6,049 nucleotides of DNA, taken from positions 1 to 6,049 of the forward strand of contig PXDM01000171.1 in assembly GCA_003565055.1 (NCBI GenBank), given 5' to 3'. Each line of letters opens with the position of its first letter. The stretch's first letter is position 1. Made by a program: the position numbers and the translations under genes. Of this stretch, positions 5,939-6,049 are shown piece by piece. The notes beneath the pieces were generated by a model. It was not told where the DNA came from, searched no databases, and worked only from the letters and a program-made list of their open reading frames with translations. This DNA comes from Paracoccaceae bacterium (GTDB lineage: Bacteria > Pseudomonadota > Alphaproteobacteria > Rhodobacterales > Rhodobacteraceae).

Positions 5939-6049
5939 AAGCTATTCACAATTTTCGCGGTTGCCAGCCTGTGACGTTGGGATGCGTAAGCGGGTCCAAG
6001 CCGTGCAGAGCGGGTTGCCCTTTCTGCCCGGCGCTTGCGGCCTGTCCTC
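5939..6049. other. Unassigned region upstream of the LysR gene
   Basis: About 110 bases to the window edge without a recognisable gene. On the plus strand an ATG at 5982 opens 22 codons with G/C-rich third positions (MRKRVQAVQSGL and following), but it lacks a Shine-Dalgarno. On the minus strand, frames enter from the edge and stop at 5946-5948 or 5942-5944, so the C-terminus of an upstream gene is also possible. Nothing here is recognisable by family. Confidence 0.3.

Noticed and set aside
1..6049. Possible novel defence system, mobile element, CRISPR array or RNA gene
   Set aside because: I found no transposase, integrase, terminal inverted repeats, spaced repeat array, tRNA-like fold or toxin-antitoxin-like gene pair; the genes are ordinary transporter, glycosyltransferase, envelope and regulator families.

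Overview
The window looks like chromosomal DNA from an alphaproteobacterium, most likely a member of the Rhodobacterales. This is inferred from the GC-rich coding sequence with strong G/C bias at third codon positions, the style of the yej genes, and an outer-membrane protein of the DUF481 type. No marker gene (rRNA, tRNA) is present to confirm it. I see no mobile element, CRISPR array or defence-type system. The content is five protein genes with two clear intrinsic terminators.

Left part, plus strand (1-3835): a tightly packed transcription unit. It begins inside yejE, the inner-membrane permease of a YejABEF-type peptide/microcin C ABC importer. The 5' end of yejE lies outside the window. 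It continues with yejF, a double ATPase that overlaps yejE by an ATGA. After only 15 bases comes a GT-B family-4 glycosyltransferase. YejE and YejF are the translocation and energy parts of one transporter. Their partners, the binding protein YejA and the other permease YejB, are expected just upstream. The glycosyltransferase is probably co-transcribed, but nothing in the sequence gives its substrate.

Middle, minus strand (3890-4717): a secreted beta-barrel protein of the DUF481 family, convergent with the glycosyltransferase. The two genes share a perfect 8-bp hairpin at 3840-3859, whose T-run serves the minus-strand gene. Upstream of the DUF481 gene is an AT-rich intergenic region with short direct repeats and a weak promoter candidate.

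Right part, minus strand (5004-5885): a LysR-type regulator, followed by a strong terminator at 4953-4975 that separates it from the DUF481 gene. A TTCA-N11-TGAA dyad lies about 35 bases upstream of its start and is a candidate autoregulatory site. The last ~110 bases hold nothing I can assign; they may contain the edge of a further gene.

Most of the window is ordinary. The observations most worth a second look are the yej-glycosyltransferase linkage, an exact 24-bp in-frame duplication inside yejF, a long two-cysteine insertion in YejE, and the putative LysR box.
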